Source: DAIUCA01 sp964613675
GTDB taxonomy: Bacteria > Pseudomonadota > Gammaproteobacteria > Competibacterales > Competibacteraceae
Reading direction: 5' to 3'
NCBI GenBank assembly: GCA_964613675.1
Contig: CAZTIH010000114.1
Coordinates: forward strand, 1-8,286
Length of the DNA: 8,286 bases
Part shown: in pieces, positions 5,745 through 8,286 of the stretch
Layout: the number at the start of each line of letters is the position of its first letter
How positions within the stretch are numbered: the first letter of the stretch is position 1
Translations under genes and position numbers: made by a program
Notes under the pieces: model-generated
The model's database searches: none
Told to the model about the DNA's origin: nothing
The model's input: the letters and a program-made list of their open reading frames with translations, nothing else

Positions 5745-7817
5745 ATGGGTACGCCACCGTTGGCCCATCTAACCCAAGCACAACGCCTCGCGCCCCACGA
5801 ACAGGGTCAGCGCCTCACCGATATTCTCACGCCGCTCACCGCCGATGATGACACCCTGGCCGCTGCCTATCTCTACCCCACCGTTACCGAGGAACGCCTC
5901 TCGTTAGGTCGAGTAGCGCGGCAGGTGAACGAGGAGATTGCACACCTCATCGACAGTGTGATGCGCTTTGATCGCGTCGCCGAGCTTCACCACCAAGGTC
6001 AAAACAACTCCGAGCATTTGGAACGATTGCGGAAATTTCTCCTGGCGCTGGCGGTGGATGGACGGGCGGTCATCATTAAATTAGCGGTTCAACTCGACCT
6101 CATGCGTCGGTTACGCCAGTTGCCAAGTGCTATGGCCCAGCAAATCGCCGAAGAAACCCGCGATCTCTTCGCACCACTCGCCAATCGGTTAGGCATCGGG
6201 CGACTCAAATGGGAACTCGAAGATCTCACGCTACGGCATCTCAACCCTATCGCGTATCACAGCTTGGCGGCAGCGTTGGACGAGCGGCGTTGTGAACGGG
6301 AAGCCTACATCGAAGCGGCCCAAATCGAGTTGCAAGATGCGTTGACGACGGCGGGCATTCCGGCAGATCTCTCGGGGCGCGTGAAACATCTCTACAGCAT
6401 TTGGAAGAAAATGCAGCGCAAAAATCTGTCCTTCGATCAAGTTTTCGACATTCGGGCATTGCGCGTCACGGTGGAGACGAAAGAACAGTGTTACGCCGCA
6501 TTAGGGGTTGTCCACGGGCTATGGAATCATTTGCACCGCGAATTTGACGACTACATCGCCCATCCCAAAGCCAATGGGTACCAATCCCTCCATACCGCCG
6601 TCGTTGGCCCCAAAAATAAGGTCATCGAGGTACAAATTCGCACCTTCGACATGCACCAAAAGGCCGAACTCGGTGTGGCGGCCCATTGGCGTTACAAAGA
6701 AGGCGGGATGCAGAGTGCCCAGTACGAACAACAAATCGCCAAACTGCGCCAATTGCTCGAATCCGAAGGCGAAGACGGGTTTACGGACTGGCAAAGCGAG
6801 GTGTTACGGGAGCGGATTTTTGTCATCACGCCCAAAGGCGATGTGATCGACCTCCCCCAAAGCGCGACCCCCCTCGATTTTGCCTACTACATCCACACGG
6901 AAATTGGTCATCGTTGTCGGGGTGCAAAGGTGAACGGTCGCATTGTGCCGTTGAGCTATGAGTTGCAGAACAGCGACCGCGTGGAAATTCTCACCACGAA
7001 AGTGAGTCAACCCCGTCGCGACTGGCTCTCCCCCCACCTCAATTATCTTAAAACCAGCCGTGCCCGCGCCAAGGTGCGGAGTTGGTTTAAGCAACAAAAT
7101 GCCGACCAACATCTCTCGCAGGGACGAACCGTGCTCGAACAGGCCGTTCACCGATTGGGGGTTCACAAAGCGGTGGACTGGCCCTCTATTGCCGAACGCC
7201 TCAAATTCGCTTCCGCCGAGGAGCTATTTATTGCGGTGGGCAGCGGCGACTGGTTAGTCAACCAGGTCATTCATCGCATTCAGGACCTAATTCTGCCCGA
7301 TCCGCCGCGCGCTCCCCTCACGCCGCCGTTACCCGTCCCCAATGTCGATCTCGACAGCATTGAAGTGACGGTTGAGGGGATGGGAAAAATGCTGACCCAT
7401 CGCGCAAACTGCTGTCAGCCCACCCCCAATGACCCGATTCGGGGATTTATTACGGTCGGGCGCGGTGTTGCGATTCACCATGAGGACTGCGTGAACTTAC
7501 GTCACCTCGCCGAAACCCATCCCGACCGAATGATTGGCGTGAGTTGGGGGCTACCTAATAAGTCCCGAGCAGCAGAGGTGTATCGGGTGCAGCTGCGCAT
7601 TGTTGCGCACGACCGCACGGGGCTGTTAAGCGACATTACAAGTACCCTTGCCCACGAAAAAGCCAACGTCATCGCCGTCAACACCAAATCCGACGGCCAT
7701 ACTCGACAAGCGACAATGGCCTTAACCGTTGAAATTCAAGACGTTGGGCAATTAAGCCGCGTTCTCGATAAGATGGGACAGTTGCCGGAGGTCATTGAGG
7801 CGTATCGGCAAACTTAA
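5745..7817 (+). CDS. relA: RelA, ribosome-associated (p)ppGpp synthetase I
   Basis: A 690-residue long RSH protein that transfers pyrophosphate from ATP to GTP/GDP on stalled ribosomes. Domain order: pseudo-hydrolase (about 20-190), synthetase (about 205-330), TGS (about 356-418), helical region, zinc-finger-type domain with Cys556-Cys557 and His578/His579/Cys582, and ACT (about 611-690). The hydrolase metal site is lost: Tyr44-Pro45 stand where bifunctional enzymes have His-Asp, and no ED pair follows. The synthetase keeps RVKHLYSIWKKM (212-223), FDIRALR (234-240), PKANGYQSLHT (274-284) and EVQIRT..MH..AE (295-308). EFDD at 266-269 is the EXDD signature of synthetase-only RelA, as against RXKD in bifunctional Rel. 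It is about 50 residues shorter than E. coli RelA, chiefly at the N-terminus. GGGGA lies eight bases before the ATG. A separate SpoT-like hydrolase is expected elsewhere. Confidence 0.95.
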   Translation: MGTPPLAHLTQAQRLAPHEQGQRLTDILTPLTADDDTLAAAYLYPTVTEERLSLGRVARQVNEEIAHLIDSVMRFDRVAELHHQGQNNSEHLERLRKFLLALAVDGRAVIIKLAVQLDLMRRLRQLPSAMAQQIAEETRDLFAPLANRLGIGRLKWELEDLTLRHLNPIAYHSLAAALDERRCEREAYIEAAQIELQDALTTAGIPADLSGRVKHLYSIWKKMQRKNLSFDQVFDIRALRVTVETKEQCYAALGVVHGLWNHLHREFDDYIAHPKANGYQSLHTAVVGPKNKVIEVQIRTFDMHQKAELGVAAHWRYKEGGMQSAQYEQQIAKLRQLLESEGEDGFTDWQSEVLRERIFVITPKGDVIDLPQSATPLDFAYYIHTEIGHRCRGAKVNGRIVPLSYELQNSDRVEILTTKVSQPRRDWLSPHLNYLKTSRARAKVRSWFKQQNADQHLSQGRTVLEQAVHRLGVHKAVDWPSIAERLKFASAEELFIAVGSGDWLVNQVIHRIQDLILPDPPRAPLTPPLPVPNVDLDSIEVTVEGMGKMLTHRANCCQPTPNDPIRGFITVGRGVAIHHEDCVNLRHLAETHPDRMIGVSWGLPNKSRAAEVYRVQLRIVAHDRTGLLSDITSTLAHEKANVIAVNTKSDGHTRQATMALTVEIQDVGQLSRVLDKMGQLPEVIEAYRQT

Positions 7818-7860
7818 TGCTCGTTTTCCCTTACCGCGTAAAAGAATCGTCTAAAAAATC

Positions 7861-8286
7861 ATGAACCATCCCTCTCACTCGACAAGTCCCGGACCGACCG
7901 AACGGCGCTGGTTAACGCAATACGGTCGTCTCGCAAGCGCCGCGTCTCGCCGTGCCGTTTTCGCCGGTCTGTTGGGAACCCTCTTTACCGTGGGCTACAC
8001 CGGGGCTATTGCCGTGGCGCTAACGGCGTTGTTGTGGCCCCCCGCGCCCTTTTCGTGGGAACTCGCACTCTTCACCGCGCTAGGTTGCGTCCTTGGGCGA
8101 AGTGCTGCGTATCTCATCCAAGCCCGCGCCGGCATTGATGCCTCTCAACGGGTTCGCCAACAGGTGCGGCAAGACCTGTTCACCCATCTCGAACAACGAG
8201 GCCCTCTCGCCCTCCGTCAAATGCCCACAGGGACCTGGGTCACGGCCCTTGTCGAACAAGTCGATAGTCTGGACGGTTACTTCGCG
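7861..8286 (+). CDS. cydD: CydD, thiol reductant ABC exporter subunit, 5' part
   Basis: An open frame of 142 codons from the ATG at 7861 runs off the window end. It holds a charged cytoplasmic N-terminus (ERRWLTQYGRLAS), two membrane helices (about 33-59 and 66-86) and the conserved cytoplasmic stretch QQVRQDLFTHLEQRGP (100-115) followed by MPTGTWVTALVEQVDSLDGYF (121-141). That last block is a CydD hallmark. CydDC is a heterodimeric ABC exporter of cysteine and glutathione to the periplasm, needed for cytochrome bd and c assembly. The ATP-binding half lies beyond the window, and cydC would normally follow. The gene starts 43 bases after relA on the same strand with no obvious terminator between, so read-through from relA is possible. 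The ribosome-binding site (AAAAGAAT region) is weak. Confidence 0.88.
   Translation, partial: MNHPSHSTSPGPTERRWLTQYGRLASAASRRAVFAGLLGTLFTVGYTGAIAVALTALLWPPAPFSWELALFTALGCVLGRSAAYLIQARAGIDASQRVRQQVRQDLFTHLEQRGPLALRQMPTGTWVTALVEQVDSLDGYFA

Noticed and set aside
6804..7166. Minus-strand 120-codon frame inside relA, and similar antisense frames in fabB and yehP.
   Set aside because: Each lies fully within an intact conserved gene and shows no recognisable domain; such shadows are common in GC-rich coding sequence.
1..8286. CRISPR array, tRNA or rRNA gene, riboswitch, phage or defence island.
   Set aside because: No regularly spaced repeats, cloverleaf, rRNA core sequences or hallmark genes were seen; the spacers between genes are all under about 135 bases.

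Overview
The window is ordinary, gene-dense proteobacterial chromosome. It holds nine protein-coding genes, two of them cut by the window edges, and no tRNA, rRNA, CRISPR array or intact mobile element. The adjacent fabA-fabB pair (anaerobic unsaturated fatty acid synthesis), a RelA of the synthetase-only type, a YehP-like VWA protein and CydD point to a proteobacterium, most simply a gammaproteobacterium. The queuosine-precursor transporter, however, looks to me more like alphaproteobacterial versions, so the class is left open. A 10-base run of N at 2870-2879 shows that the sequence comes from a scaffolded draft assembly.

Layout. Positions 1-319 (minus strand) hold the 5' part of a SnoaL/NTF2-like protein. 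Divergent from it is yhhQ (399-941), followed by fabA (1040-1552) and fabB (1562-2791); the last two are separated by 9 bases and are clearly co-transcribed. Downstream of fabB lies a strong imperfect hairpin (2826-2862), then the assembly gap, then a 61-residue two-helix membrane protein (2901-3086). A PilZ-domain gene (3183-3557, minus) is divergent from a YehP-like von Willebrand A protein (3642-4784). An OmpR-type response regulator with no partner kinase in the window (4894-5613, minus) is divergent from relA (5745-7817). The 5' part of cydD (7861 to the edge) follows relA on the same strand.

How the genes work together. FabA makes and isomerises the C10 enoyl-ACP and FabB elongates the cis product, so this pair is one pathway step. 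The others have separate roles: tRNA modification precursor uptake (YhhQ), (p)ppGpp synthesis (RelA), export of thiols needed for cytochrome bd assembly (CydD), c-di-GMP sensing (PilZ) and transcription control (the response regulator). No defence or biosynthetic cluster is visible.

The items most worth a second look are non-coding or contextual. They are an IS200/IS605-end-like hairpin between the convergent yehP and response-regulator genes (about 4859-4889), the hairpin next to the assembly gap, and a YehP homologue without the AAA ATPase partner that normally sits beside it.
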